64,000 nt of DNA from positions 175,161,624-175,225,623 of the forward strand of contig CM057461.1 in NCBI GenBank assembly GCA_030035585.1, written 5' to 3'. The DNA is from Dugong dugon. Lineage: Eukaryota; Chordata; Mammalia; Sirenia; Dugongidae. Each line of letters opens with the position of its first letter. The stretch's first letter is position 1. Shown in pieces: positions 35,706-47,255 of this stretch. Made by a program: the position numbers and the translations under genes. Under the pieces are notes generated by a model, which was not told where the DNA came from, ran no database searches, and saw only the letters and a list, made by a program, of their open reading frames with translations.

Positions 35706-38085
35706 CAAAAGGATGCACAACCATCACAAGTCCTAAAAGAAATTTGGTTCCTGGAGGACCACAGAGTATCTCATGATGGAGAAAAGATCACATTGTCTAC
35801 AAATTACATATCAAATTCTAACGGAGACTGAATAATACTTGAGCTATATAGTTTATAATTTTTTTCTTTATTTAAAACATTCTTACATTTAATATTATAG
35901 ATATTGACCTAAAATTGCTTCTATTGAACATCCTTGCAAAAAGACCTAGGCCAAAATATTTGAATATTTTTAAAACTGAGGTAAAACATATTTTGTTTTG
36001 TCAAATGTGGGTAATAACAATAGCATGGCAAGGAAGGAATCTTGAACAAAATAATAGCAACACACATATATTTACACAAATGGAATGCATGTATGTTAAG
36101 AAATATATTTGATTATATAAAATATGCCACTCCTTTGCACTCCAGAAAGGCACTGAATTTTTTAAGTTATGCATATATGTTGTAGTTTGATACTTAAGTA
36201 TTTGCAAACAGAAGTCAATGTTTTTATATTAAAATTCATTTTACAATGTAGCATGAATGCTTTAATCAAAAGCTAATTTTTAAAGTGTGTGGTCACATGT
36301 GTACATGAACAAATGATAATGAGGAAATAAGAAACCTGAAAGTAAGAGTCACATTTGAGTTTGTTCTAAAGATATAGTTTTATTATTTTGTAATAGAATT
36401 TTTAATGGTATGAAGTAAGTGATGTTTAAGGAAATTCCTAATAATGTTTTTATTCTGATTAAAAATTTGTATATCAAGTTTCAGCCTAAGAGAAAAAATT
36501 TTATAACTGAATTATAATATCAGAAAGTTAAGAATTTAACCTAAAAACTTCAAGAATCTTCTTAGGTAATAGTATAACAAATAGGAATCTATAATAGACT
36601 GGATAGCTGTATATGAATTAGAGTTGAGTGTACTGTGTAATTATCTCAAATAGCCCTGCTGCTTTCTTAGTTTCTGTCAAGAATAGGGCAACTGTTTAGA
36701 AAAACTGAGCACAGCTAAATACTCAAGAATTTAGATGTAGAAAATATTGCATTTCCTGCCTTGTGATCCAACCAATTAAGTATGTGTATTTTGGGCCATA
36801 ATTTCTTCTTCTGAAAAATGAGCTGTTTTGCTGAAATTATTTAACATCTTCCAACACTGTGTAAAATAGGCTAAAATTTGAAAGAGAGATGAAAAAAAAA
36901 TCCCAGCTGGCCACCAATATTCAGGAAACAAGGTTTGGAGAAAAAAAAATTTCAATTGGCATTTTCATATTGCTCTTAGATGAAGGAAAAAATGACCTAA
37001 GTTGGAGAAATACATAGTCTTGTAAGGAAAGACTTTTGCTTGGTTTAGAAATCATTGTTTCTTTTGTTATTCATATATAAACTCTCTCCTTCCAAATGGT
37101 TTGTAAGATTTTGTAAAATGAAGCCACTTTGTGTATGACTTTATTTGTACAATTAAGAACTGCTGGTGATAATGACCTTGGTGATGATACCCACTCTGCC
37201 ATTTTTTTTAAATCCATTAATTGTAGATAACACTTACCTGTATTTTTGTGCTTTCATAATGTTGTATAACAATTTGCATTATTTTTAGAAATAAAGTCTT
37301 TCTTGTGCTTGTTTTCCCAAAATGACTGCATAGGGTTCTATTCTAGTTTTGTGTATATTCTTTCAAGTTTAGGCCTAACAGTAATGATAAAATATTGCTT
37401 TTTTACCATTTCTGAATTTGCAGGCACAAAACATGACCTCCTTTGCTTTTTCCCACCTATGTTTTGTATTTCAGGCTTACCAGGAAATCAGAAGTGGCAG
37501 TAATAGAGAGGAAAAATATATATAGTATTCTAAATGCAGATTTTTTTGATTAATAGAAAATGTTACTCCATTTTTCACAAATTTAAATTTTATTTCCAGA
37601 AAAATATGTTACACAATATTAATTTAATTTTATAAATAAGTCTCTGATAGCTCAAAGGAATACCCTGATAGCAATTTTTTTAACTTGAAACAAAATATAT
37701 CTTTGTTTAAATTGAATTGTCAAGTTGGCAGTGTCAGTGTTTTCTTTTTTTTTAATGTTTGTATAAAAAATATGTGGTACAGTAAGCAGTGAAATGACTC
37801 TATCTGAATCACAGTCATGGAAAAGTATGCATGGAGAGTGCAGAGAAGCCTTTAGTACTGATTATTATTCGATTTTTAAGCAATAATTTTATAATCGTAT
37901 TATACATGACCATGTGCTGAGCTAAATTGTCCATCAGTAAATCACTGATGGCATTACAATCTGTTATGTGGGTTAAACAGTCTTGCCCATTTTTTAATTA
38001 ATGACATTAGCATTTGAAGATAAAAGGCAATTGAAACAGGTTTCTTGTTTAGAGAACCATTAATCAGTGAAGCCACTCATCCTCA
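35706..38085. other. AT-rich unassigned DNA
   Basis: About 2.4 kb with no repeat that I can name and no convincing ORF. It is one of the longer repeat-free stretches of the window. Confidence 0.45.
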
Positions 38086-38096
38086 TCTATAACATG

Positions 38097-38628
38097 TGGC
38101 TGTTGTCAGGTGCTATCAAGTTGGCTCCAACTCATAGCAACCCTGTGCATAACAGAACAAAACACTGCCTGGTCCTGCTCCATCCTCACAATCATTGTTT
38201 TGTTCGAGCCCATTGTTGCAGCCAATATGTCAATCCATCTCCTTGAGGGTCTTCCTCTTTTGCGCTGATCCTCCACTTTACCAAGCGTGATGTCTTTCTC
38301 CAGGGAATGGTCCCTCCTGAGAACATGTCCAAAGTACATGAGATGAAGTCTTGCCATCCTCACTTCTAAGGAACATTCTGACTGCACTTCTTCCCAGACA
38401 GACTTGTTCGTTCTTCTGACAGTCCGTGGTATATTCAATATTCTTTGCCAACACCATAATTCAAAGTTGTCAATTTTTCTTCAGTCTTCCTTATTATTGT
38501 CCAGCATTTGCATGCACATGAGGTGATTGAAAACACCATGGCTTGGGTCAGGCTCACCTTAGTCCTCAAAGTGATGTCTTTGCTTTTTAACACTTTAAAG
38601 AGGTCTTTTGCATCAGATTTGCCCGATG
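38097..38628 (-). mobile_element. 5'-truncated RTE LINE, 11-bp TSD
   Basis: Perfect 11-bp repeats tctataacatg at 38086-38096 and 38629-38639 define a 532-bp insertion. On the minus strand it is the 3' end of the RTE ORF and the short 3' terminus. The left edge, 'gttgtcaggtgctatcaag', is the reverse of the 'cacctaacaac' end that AfroSINEs share. Confidence 0.93.
38106..38600 (-). pseudogene. RTE ORF, C-terminal remnant
   Basis: The last 110 codons are open (38106-38438) and include MNIPRTVRRTNKSVWEEVQS, MARLHLMYFGHVLRRDHSLE and DQRKRGRPSRRWIDILAATM, the conserved C-terminal region of this RTE family. Upstream codons to about 38600 are frameshifted. No catalytic domain is present. Confidence 0.88.
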
Positions 38629-38639
38629 TCTATAACATG

Positions 38640-39740
38640 AGGGGATGGAAACAATCTCTAAAATCCCTTGTCGATCTTTAAAAACCTTAACGTTCTTGCC
38701 ACTGAACAATTCCTATATGCTGTGCACTTAACCAGTAAGGAAGGTACAGACGGGCTTTCTGGGTTTCACCACAACAAAGATGTGGTGAAAAACAGGTGAA
38801 ATTGTGCACTACGAATTAGTGTAAGTACAAATAAGCCCATGCATACCTTGCTTACTGGATATTCTGTCCCTACTCCTAGGTATTTTAGGGAATAATAAAA
38901 ACTTAATAAAAAACTCAAGATGATTTAGGCTAATACACTAAAATCTAGTTGGAAAGAGTAACCCATATGAAGCAATTAGTGACTAAGATGGCACATTGTT
39001 CAGTCTGTAAATATCTCTACATTTATGATATAATGAGCCAAATTCTCAAATGAGTTGCTGTTCACCAGGCATTCCTAAAACTCTCTGTGCATGGATTTGA
39101 TTTGGGGTGTATGCCCTTGAGCAGAAGAAAAATAGGCTTGGGAATGTGTAGTTTTTATGATTATCAGACAGCCCCTTAAACATGTTTTTCTCCAGCAACG
39201 ATTTAACAGGTTTTTAAAAATCTGAGAGGTGAGAGAGGATGTTTCTAAACTTGAGCCATCAAGATTTTTTTTTTTGTTTTGTTTTTAACTAGAGGATGGG
39301 ACTGAACAATTAGACTCCCAAGTCTTTAATGCTTCAACCCTATACCAAATAAGCCATAAGAGAGCTAATAAAATGTTACACAGCTATTCAACTGGTTACA
39401 AAGAACAAGTTAAGTATTTTGTCTTCAACAGAAAGGAGAGGGTAGTAGATAAGGGCTCTTAAGAGCCCAGAATGATTATCTGCCTACACCGAAGCACTCC
39501 TTAGGCAAATCTGTTGTATTTGTCCAGGGAGGAACAAACTATCAATGCTTAGCATACTGACAATCTATGTTATCTTGACAATAAAATATTTTTTTAAAAT
39601 AAGCATAACCAAGAATATTAAAAAAAAATCTTGGTGATCCATTTTAATCTAGTATTTTCTTTAATCATCTCTCCAAAATAAATTGATTAATAAGCTAAAG
39701 TTTAAAAATTAATTTTCAGCTTAAGTGGTTATTCACTGCC
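38640..39740. other. Unassigned intergenic DNA
   Basis: No clear repeat or gene. Short T- and A-runs only (for example near 39265-39280). Confidence 0.4.
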
Positions 39741-39744
39741 TAGC

Positions 39745-40075
39745 ATTTCTTTTTATTGTGCCAAACTATGTATAACATAAAATTTGTTATTTTAACCATT
39801 TTAAGTGTATAATAGTTGTTTTAAAATTTTTCTTTTGGTGAGTATATTCAATGCTAGTTGTAGAAAATATGGAAAATACAGATTATAAAAGGAAAGGAAG
39901 TATAAATTTCCCTAATCCTGTCACTCAAAGATGACCTCGGTAAACATTTTGGCATAGTTGATATAATTTACTTAAATGGACTCATTCTCAAATTGTATTT
40001 TAACCTGATTTTTCCCCCTAAACCATATGTCTCTTTATGCTGTTGAATAATCCTTACAATATGGTTTTCAGTATA
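39745..40075. mobile_element. Possible ancient L1M/L2-like fragments
   Basis: The phrases 'gtataacataaaatttgtta' and 'ttttaaccattttaagtgta', then 'gaaaatatggaaaatacaga' and 'cctcggtaaacattttgg', are typical of old mammalian LINE 3' regions. Two families may abut. Edges and strand are uncertain. Confidence 0.4.
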
Positions 40076-41450
40076 ATCTCATTGCTTGGCATATTATATT
40101 TAACCATACTCCTATTGTCAGATACTAAGGATGTATAGTTGATACTTGATTTTGGGTGCCCATAATCAACTCTGTATTCTTTTGGCTTCCATATTACTTT
40201 TTGTGGAATTTCCATTCTCCCAATTTTTGGAAACTTATTGAGAGTATAAATTAAGGGGTCCTGCCAATCCAATCTCCAAATCAGGGACAGATGTTCTCTC
40301 ATGTATCTTTGCTTTTTAATTACCATAATACAAAAATAGGAGGAGGAAATGTAGTGCATTCATTCCAGCAGCTGCAGTGTCTTTATGAGACTGAGCTCTT
40401 TCTGGTACCCAGACTCCAGAGATGTCTTGTTCCTCTACTTTCTGTCCCCGGTTCACCAGCCTTCCTATCAATTCAGTGAGCTACCCAATATCTTCCAGAT
40501 ATATTCCTTTCCTGCTTAATGTAGTCAGAATTGGGTTGTTTGGAGAGCAACCAAAGAGCTGTAACTAATGGGCCTGGTATTATAGGCAAAGCTGAGATGA
40601 TCATCCTGTGACTAAATCTTTACACAGATTATTTCTTTAGAATAAATTCCTAGTTGGGGAATTGCTGAGTCAAAAGCATGCATATTTTAGGGGCTTTTTA
40701 TATGATCTGCTAACTTGCTTATGAGAAATGTGTATTGATATTGTACCACCAGTTGTACATAGAATCACCCATTTCTCCTCACCATCACCGATGCTATATG
40801 TTAATATCTATTTTTTATTATTTTTTCAGTTTGAGATAAATCATTTGCTTACTTTCAATTTGATTACTAAAAACACTGAATAGTTTTTCATAATCTTATT
40901 GGTATTGTTTTTAAATTTCCCTTTTACATGATTTTTCCTTTTTTGGGGGGAGGTTCATATTTTATTGTTTCTCATATACTTTGTAAACATTTTTTTCCTT
41001 TTATCTTTAATTTAACACATACACACACATAAGCCATACAGTTTGAAATCTTGGACTATTTAAATCTATCAACTTTTGCTTTTCCTTTATGGTTTCTTGT
41101 CACACTTAGAAAGATCATCTCTAAATCCAGTGTAAATAAATATGAATCACTTTTCTTTTTCAACCCCTACACATTAAAATATTGATGAAAAATAAATACT
41201 GACCTTTTGCCAACAACAGAGGTGAATCCTTACACTTGCCTTATTATCTTGGACCATGTGACTAACAATACAATAGAAATAACCATATGATTTCTATGCT
41301 GCCTACAGTTTATCAAATAATCATTTTATTTAAGCCACAAATCTCGCAAGGTTTGTAGTATTACTGATCTCTGCAGGTCAAAAGAATTCATTAGCAAATG
41401 TGGCAAGTGGTAGGTAGAGTTAGCACTTGAATCCAGTCTTCTGGCATTCA
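40076..41450. other. Unassigned DNA, perhaps old L1
   Basis: The T-rich stretch at 40800-41110 ('tttgtaaacat', 'tttatggtttcttgtcacac') may be an ancient L1M remnant. I could not define edges. Confidence 0.35.
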
Positions 41451-41454
41451 GTGT

Positions 41455-41545
41455 AAAACACCACTTAATAAATTTGGAATATTGGACAAATCACTTCACC
41501 TCTCTGGGCTTTGGTTTCCTCATCTGTTGAGTGGGGTAATGACTG
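41455..41545 (+). mobile_element. MIR fragment
   Basis: 'gacaaatcacttcacctctc' followed by 'ggctttggtttcctcatctg' is the MIR core-to-3' region. Confidence 0.75.
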
Positions 41546-41564
41546 CAACTTACATTAGTCAGGT

Positions 41565-41815
41565 CCTGTGAGACATCACTGTAACCTACTGGTTAAAGGC
41601 ACAATCTCTGTAGCCTGTCTGCCTATACCTGAATCCTGTTTCTGATACTTATTAGCTGTGTGGATTTGAAAATTTTCTTAACTTCCCTGTGCCTCACTTT
41701 ATTCATATATGAAAATATAGGTGATAATAGCATACCTACCTCATAGGATTGCTGAGAGGAAATGAGTTAATATTTGTGACACACCTAGAAGAGTGTCTGG
41801 CACATGGTAACTGCA
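41565..41815 (+). mobile_element. MIR SINE, nearly complete
   Basis: 'ggttaaaggcacaatctctg', 'tgatacttattagctgtgtg', 'cctgtgcctcactttattca', 'ctacctcataggattgctga' and 'gtgtctggcacatggtaact' occur in MIR order across the whole element. Confidence 0.88.
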
Positions 41816-42007
41816 AAGCTTAGTGTGTTTTCAGTTAACACATACAAAGTATGGAGGACATTGTCCGGCACTTAATAAGCACTCAACAGATACAAGCTAC
41901 GGTACCTCAGCTGGTTTCTTACATCAAAGCCACTGCCCTTTGAAGAACTGCTTAAAGAGTCTGTTTTGCCAGGTTAAATTAATATGCTTCATGATTTTCT
42001 TTAGGAT

Positions 42008-42240
42008 TTCTCTCTCTCTCTCTCTCTTTTTTTTTTTTGGTAGCCTTACTCTGGAAAAAAAAATTGAGAGGAAGCGAGAAGGAGAAAAGAAGCAAGAAAA
42101 TGAGGAAGGAAGGAAGAAAGGGAGGAAGGAAGGGAGGGAGGGAAGAAGGAAGACAGAAAGGAAAGGAAAAAGAGACGAGGAGGGAGGGAAGGATGACGGG
42201 AGAGAGGGAGAGAGGGACAAAGAAAGGAAGGAGCTACTGA
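42008..42240. repeat. Polypyrimidine-then-polypurine tract
   Basis: A (CT)n run and T-run (about 42008-42040) are followed, after a dozen bases, by about 190 bases of G and A (gaagg, gagaa, aggaagg units). The open frames of 198 and 161 codons that cross it on the two strands are Lys/Glu/Arg and Ser/Phe/Leu low-complexity translations, not genes. Confidence 0.85.
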
Positions 42241-42244
42241 GTGA

Positions 42245-42840
42245 AGGAGCAGATATACCAGTCATTAACACAGTTTCAGAGACAAGTATTGTTAAGAGCA
42301 ACATGCTTTCTGACCTATGTCCATTCGTACCTCTTGCCGATATCAGCGCATTATTGGAAGTTGTCTTCACTCTTTTTACTGAAATCCATGAAATAGATTT
42401 AAGTTTCATGAGCAGATAGCAAATACAGGGTAGTATTTCCTTGTTATATTGTGCCTCTTAAAATAAAGCAATAGCTTCTGTTCCTATCCACTTCAAAATC
42501 CCAGTGTGAATATTTCTTTTTAATAGCTTCAAACTGCACAGAATAAAAAGGGCTATGGTAATTCTTCCCAAGACCCTAAAACTATTTTTAACATGCAGCT
42601 ACTACCTTTTATCATATCATTTTGTATATTTTAAATAGTTATCAAGGTATCAACTATTTGTCAAACAATGTACTGAGTATTGGCAAACCCCAAGTGTTTC
42701 ATATATTTGTTTCATGAAGGTCTTCCCAATAAATACAAGCTCTTCTCCCTAAACTTTCTCTATTTTCTTCCTCATAAAAAACTTTTCATTTAATTGCCAC
42801 CTTTGGGCATGATTTATCATAAATATATGCATTCACCGAT
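42245..42840. other. Unassigned intergenic DNA
   Basis: No feature recognised between the purine tract and the RTE copy. Confidence 0.4.
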
Positions 42841-42847
42841 TGAAAGA

Positions 42848-43942
42848 TGTTTACCAGTGTTTTATTGACTATGCAAAGGCATTTGACTGTGTGGATCATA
42901 ATACATTATGGATAACATTGTGAAGAATGGGAATTCCAGAACACTTAATTGTGCTCATGAAGAAGCTGAACATAGATCAGGAGGTAGTTGTTTGAACAGA
43001 ACAAGGAGATACTGTGTGGTTTAAAGTCAGGAAAGGTGTGTATCAGGGTTGGAGCCTTTCATCATACTTATTCAATCTGGATGCTGAGCAAATAATCCAA
43101 GAAGCCAGACTATATGAAGAAGAACAGGGCATCAGTATTGGAAGAAGACTCATTAACAACCTGAGTTATGCAGATGAAACAACCTTGCTTGCTGAAAGTG
43201 AAGAGGACTTGAAGCACTTACCAATGAAGATCAAAGACCACAGCCTTCAGTATGGATTATACAGAAAACAAAAATCCTCACAACTGGACTAATAAGCAAC
43301 ATCATGATAAACGGAGAAAAGATTGAAGTTGTCAAGGATTTCATTTTATTTGGGTCCACAATCAACACCCATGGAAGCAGCAGTCAGGAAATCCAAAGAT
43401 GCAATGGGCAAATCTGCTGCAAAAGACCTCTTTAAAGTGTTGAAAAGCAAAGATGTCACCTTGAAGACTAAGGTGTACCTGACCCAAGCCATGATGTTTT
43501 CAATTGGCACATATGCATGCAAAAGCTGGATGATGAATAAGGAATACAGAAGAATTGATGCCTTTGAATTGTGGTGTTGGCCAAGAATACTGAATATATT
43601 ATGGACTGCCAAAAGAATGAACAAATCTGTCTTGGAAGAAGTACAAGCAGAATGCTTCTTAGAAGCAAAGATGGCAAGACTATATCTCACATATTTTGGA
43701 CATGTTATTAGGAGGGATCAGTCCCTGGAGAAGGACATCATGCTTGGTAAAGTGGAGCATCAGTGAAAAAGAGGAAAGCTCTTAACAAAATGGAGTGACA
43801 CAGTGGCTGCAACAATGGGCTCAAGCATGGCAATGATTGTGAGGATGGTGCAGATCTGGGCAGTGTCTCATTCTGCTGTGTATAGAGTCACTATGAATCA
43901 GAACTGACTTGATGGCATCTAACAAAAACAATGACAACTAAT
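42848..43942 (+). mobile_element. 5'-truncated RTE LINE
   Basis: Begins within the reverse transcriptase domain at 'gatgtttaccagtgttttat' and reaches the 3' terminus 'gatggcatctaacaaaaaca'. No convincing TSD was found, only a weak attga match. Sequence is close to the RTE copies at 45840-46612 and 49150-52750. Confidence 0.92.
42855..43915 (+). pseudogene. RTE reverse transcriptase and C-terminal region, broken
   Basis: Motif A reads FIDYAKAFDCVDH near 42870-42900 in one frame. From 43014 an open stretch gives WFKVRKGVYQGWSLSSYLFN and the catalytic box as YADE at 43167-43178 in place of YADD. A second open stretch (43323-43766) in another frame carries NILWTAKRMNKSVLEEVQAE and LYLTYFGHVIRRDQSLEKDI. 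Stops include the one near 42922 and the one near 43764. The family makes a single protein with an AP-type endonuclease and a reverse transcriptase. Endonuclease is absent here. Confidence 0.88.
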
Positions 43943-44570
43943 TGAACCATGTATTTTGGGGCCAGAGAAAGCAGGACAGTGGTTAGACTAATTCTTAACC
44001 TTACGTCCACAATCCATAACACCATACTGCAAAGGCTCTAAGAAACTTGAATGTTTGGATGCTCTCCGAGGATTTTGCAGACCATGGGAAGTGTAATGAG
44101 ATTAAATAGTCATCAATCATTGTAAACCAAGTCTTCCAGGGGCCCTGAGAAACAGTGGCATTCAGTAAGTGTATATTAAACACTTTCTAACAGCAAAACT
44201 TCATATTCATGTTGCTGTAAGTGAAACGTTTAGAAATATAACATATCTTCTAGTCGCAAATGAGATTACAATCTAGTAATGGGATAAACAAGTGACTAAC
44301 CAAGGATGGAATGTGTTAAGTACCATGAGGGAGATGACAATAAATCACCATTAAGAATTCAAAGGAGAAGCTGAGTGCATCTGCTGAGGGGAAAAAAGAG
44401 CAAAGTTCACCAACAGCATGGGCCTTGGATAACAGCTAGAATTTCAAATGTAAAGCTGAGAACACAGGTGGGGAAAGAGGATTATTTTATTGGGGTACAG
44501 AATAGCATTCGGGTTGAGAAAGGATGGAATAGTCTAAAGGAAATATATGTAGCATAGATAGATTAGATTA
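43943..44570. other. Unassigned intergenic DNA
   Basis: Weak L2-like hints near 44130-44330 ('ggggccctgagaaacagtgg', 'gtgactaaccaaggatggaa'), not strong enough to call. Confidence 0.35.
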
Positions 44571-44572
44571 CC

Positions 44573-44775
44573 ACCACCACCGCCGCCAGTTATCATGGAG
44601 TCGATCCTGACTCATGGGGACCCCACATGTGCCAGAGTAGAATTGTGCTCCATACGGATTTCAATGGCTGATTTTTCTGAAGAAGATAGCCAGGCCTTTC
44701 TTCCACGGTGCCTTTGGGTGGACTTGAACCTCCAGCCTTTTGGTTAGCAGTTTATACCACCCAGCAACTCTGTGG
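44573..44775 (-). mobile_element. AfroSINE of a second subtype
   Basis: On the minus strand the head (reverse of 'ccttttggttagcag' and 'ggacttgaacctccag') is followed by a body unlike the other copies: reverse of 'gatagccaggcctttcttcc', 'tttcaatggctgatttttct' and 'catggagtcgatcctgactc'. A run of ccaccaccaccgccgcc lies at the tail. This fits a separate AfroSINE subfamily (AFROSINE2-like, name from memory). Confidence 0.8.
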
Positions 44776-44779
44776 TTTT

Positions 44780-45565
44780 AGGTTAAATTAGAGGCTGCAA
44801 AATCAAATGACATAAATGATTCAAGAAGGCAGATTTAAACAACAGGGAGAGATGCTGCAAGAACAAACTAGAGTGCCTGTGCCCTATTCATAGGGGCCAG
44901 GTCACCACTTGGCTCCAGACATGATTCTGAGCCTCCAATTTCGCATGAGGGCTTGAAACTGGATTTTTATGTGGAATATTCTTTTTTAAAAAAGATAAAC
45001 ATATGGTCAAACGAACTACAGGCTGAATTTGGTACACTGACCACTAGGGTACAATCTCTAGGTCATAGTGGAGGCATACGTGTGGATGTACTGTGAGATG
45101 AAGGTGCGTAGGGATTTGTGGAAAGCTTTATCACCACGCTTAGGATTTTATCCTTAATAGTACAGGAAATGGGGACAATAGAGATGTTTGTTAACAGAGG
45201 CAAGAAATGAAATGACTAAAATAATGCTTAAGAAAGTTGAATTTAGCAGCAGTGTGTAGATTGCATTCGAAGGTTGAACTGAAAGAAAAGAAGCCACTTA
45301 GGAGGTTTCCTGTTGCAATAGATCAACAGGAAAGTGATCCAGTATGACAGAAGTGGTAATGGAGAGAAGGATCAGGGATGGTGACTAGAATGTTGAAATA
45401 CATGCAAAGTTCATAGTATGTTGCTTGTGCTCTTTCTTCCTAACATAATGTAATTTCATATTAAAATCCACTGATTGAAAAGCAATACAGCCTCTGTATG
45501 TACTATATCTAGATCTATGATATGTGACATATTATATACTGTCTTATGTATACATAAAATATATA
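44780..45565. other. Unassigned intergenic DNA
   Basis: No recognised repeat or gene. TA-rich near 45515-45570. Confidence 0.4.
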
Positions 45566-45569
45566 CATA

Positions 45570-45775
45570 TATAACTGGAGCTTGGTACTCTGGGTTCTAA
45601 TCTTGGCTCTTCATCTTAATAAATGTATAACTTTGGAAATTGCCTCAAACTGTCTCAATTTCGTACCTTAAAATGAGGATAGAATTTCCTCATGGGGTTG
45701 TTAGAAGTAATTGAGTTAATATATGCATAAAATACTAAGAATATTTCCTGGTACAAAGTAGGCATTACGGTAAAT
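45570..45775 (+). mobile_element. MIR SINE
   Basis: 'tactctgggttctaatcttg', 'aatgtataactttggaaatt', 'taccttaaaatgaggataga' and 'cctcatggggttgttagaag' occur in MIR order. More diverged than the copy at 41565-41815. Confidence 0.75.
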
Positions 45776-45839
45776 GTTCAGCTATTTAAAGCAATACTAA
45801 CCACTCAAGTAGATAATTCCTTTATATATATGTAACATG

Positions 45840-46612
45840 GCTTGCTGAAAGTGAAGAGGACTTGAAGCACTTACTGGTGAAGATCAAAGACCACAGCCTT
45901 CAGTATGGATTACACCTCAACATAAAGAAAACAAAAAACCTCACAACTGGACTAATAAGCAACATCATGATAAAAGGAGAAACGACTGAAGTTGTCAAGG
46001 ATTTCATTTTACTTGGATCCACAATCAACACCCATGGAAGGAGCAGTCAGGAAACAAAAAGATGCATTGCATTGGGCAAATCGGCTGTAGGAGACCTCTT
46101 TAAAGTGTTGAAAAGCAAAGATGTCGCCTTGAAGACTAAGGTGGGCCTGACTCAAGCCATGGTATTTTCAGTTGTATCATATGTATGTGAAAGCTGGACA
46201 ATGAATAACGAAGACAGAAGAAGAACTGACAGCTTTGAATTGTGGTGTTGGTGAGGAATATTGAATATACCGTGGACTGCCAAAAGAATGTACAAATCTG
46301 TCTTGGAAGAAGTACAACCAGAACACTCCTTAGAAGGAAGCATGGTGAGACTACATCTTACATACTTTGGACATGTCATCACGAGGGATTAGTCCCTGGA
46401 GAAGGACATCATGCTTGGTAAAGTGGAGGGTCAGTAAAAAAGAGGAAGACTCTTACTGAGATGGATTGACACAGTGGCTGCAACAATGCACTCAAGCATG
46501 GCAACGATTGTGAGCATGGCGCAGGACCGCGCAGTGTTTCATTCTGTCATTCTGTGGTGTATAGGGTCATTATGAATTGGAACCGACTTGATGGCACCTA
46601 ACAACAACAACA
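45840..46612 (+). mobile_element. 5'-truncated RTE LINE
   Basis: Starts just after the catalytic box ('cttgctgaaagtgaagagga') and ends 'gatggcacctaacaacaaca'. The flanks are similar but not identical: atatatgtaacat on the left and catatataacat on the right, perhaps an eroded TSD. Confidence 0.92.
45862..46590 (+). pseudogene. RTE ORF C-terminal part, broken
   Basis: Open from 45862 to 46254 (130 codons): KIKDHSLQYGLHLNIKKTKN, VVKDFILLGSTINTHGRSSQ, VGLTQAMVFSVVSYVCESWT and RRTDSFELWCW, then a TGA where other copies read on. Downstream the sequence still matches NIPWTAKRM and the C-terminal GHV.RDQSLEKDI region. No catalytic residues remain. Confidence 0.87.
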
Positions 46613-46619
46613 TATATAA

Positions 46620-46890
46620 CATCTCCCCTTGACTATGCTTACCAGTCCTATTCACTCCCCTCTTCAAAACTGCCCCCTAAAAAAGTAAAACTACAAATTA
46701 CACAGTGCCAAATGTTTATATTTCATAGACACAATTTCAAAGAAGAGAGGATTTCCACCAGACCCTTAGTGAGAATTATTTTCTCTTCGTTGCTTTTGTA
46801 ACCATTTGTTTATAGCTAATGTTTAGCCCCTGTGAAGAGAGCTTTCAGAAGCAGATCACCAGGACTGTCTTCCATGTATATACATAAGTA
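46620..46890. other. Unassigned spacer
   Basis: Short stretch between the RTE and a pair of AfroSINEs. No feature seen. Confidence 0.4.
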
Positions 46891-46894
46891 TGTG

Positions 46895-47068
46895 GTATGT
46901 TGTTGTGCATCGTCAAGTCGATTCCAACTTGACACAGCCCTATAGGACAGAGTAGAACTGAACCATAGGGTTGCCAAGTCTGCAGTCTTTATGGAAGCAT
47001 ATCACTCACTGAGCTGTTGGTGGGTTTCTGTTAACAGCCCAGGCTTAACCACTGCACCAGCAGGTCTC
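46895..47068 (-). mobile_element. AfroSINE, minus strand (first of a pair)
   Basis: Reversed tail 'gtcaagtcgattccaactt', 'ccctataggacagagtagaa', the long-form segment 'ctgcagtctttatggaag', and reversed head 'ttaaccactgcaccagcagg'. More diverged than most copies here. Confidence 0.85.
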
Positions 47069-47079
47069 CTATGTATATG

Positions 47080-47255
47080 TATAACCGTTGCCGTCCAGTC
47101 CATTCTGACCTATGGGACCCTATAGGACAGAGTAGAACTGCCCCAGATGATTTCCAAGGCTGTAGTCTTTATGGAATCACGCTGCCACATATTTCTCCCA
47201 TAGAGTAGTTGGTGGGTTCGACAGCTGACCTTTTGGTTAGCAGCCAAACCCTTAA
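47080..47255 (-). mobile_element. AfroSINE, minus strand (second of a pair)
   Basis: Starts about a dozen bases after the previous copy, in the same orientation: 'cgttgccgtccagtccattc', 'gaccctataggacagagtag', 'ggctgtagtctttatggaat', 'ctgaccttttggttagcagc'. Its head is slightly shortened. Confidence 0.87.

Noticed and set aside
41823..42419. 198-codon plus-strand and 161-codon minus-strand frames
   Set aside because: Both are translations of the CT and GA low-complexity tract.
42845..43945. TSD for the RTE copy (attga on both sides)
   Set aside because: Only five or six bases in AT-rich DNA match and they do not sit exactly at the edges, so it is not claimed.
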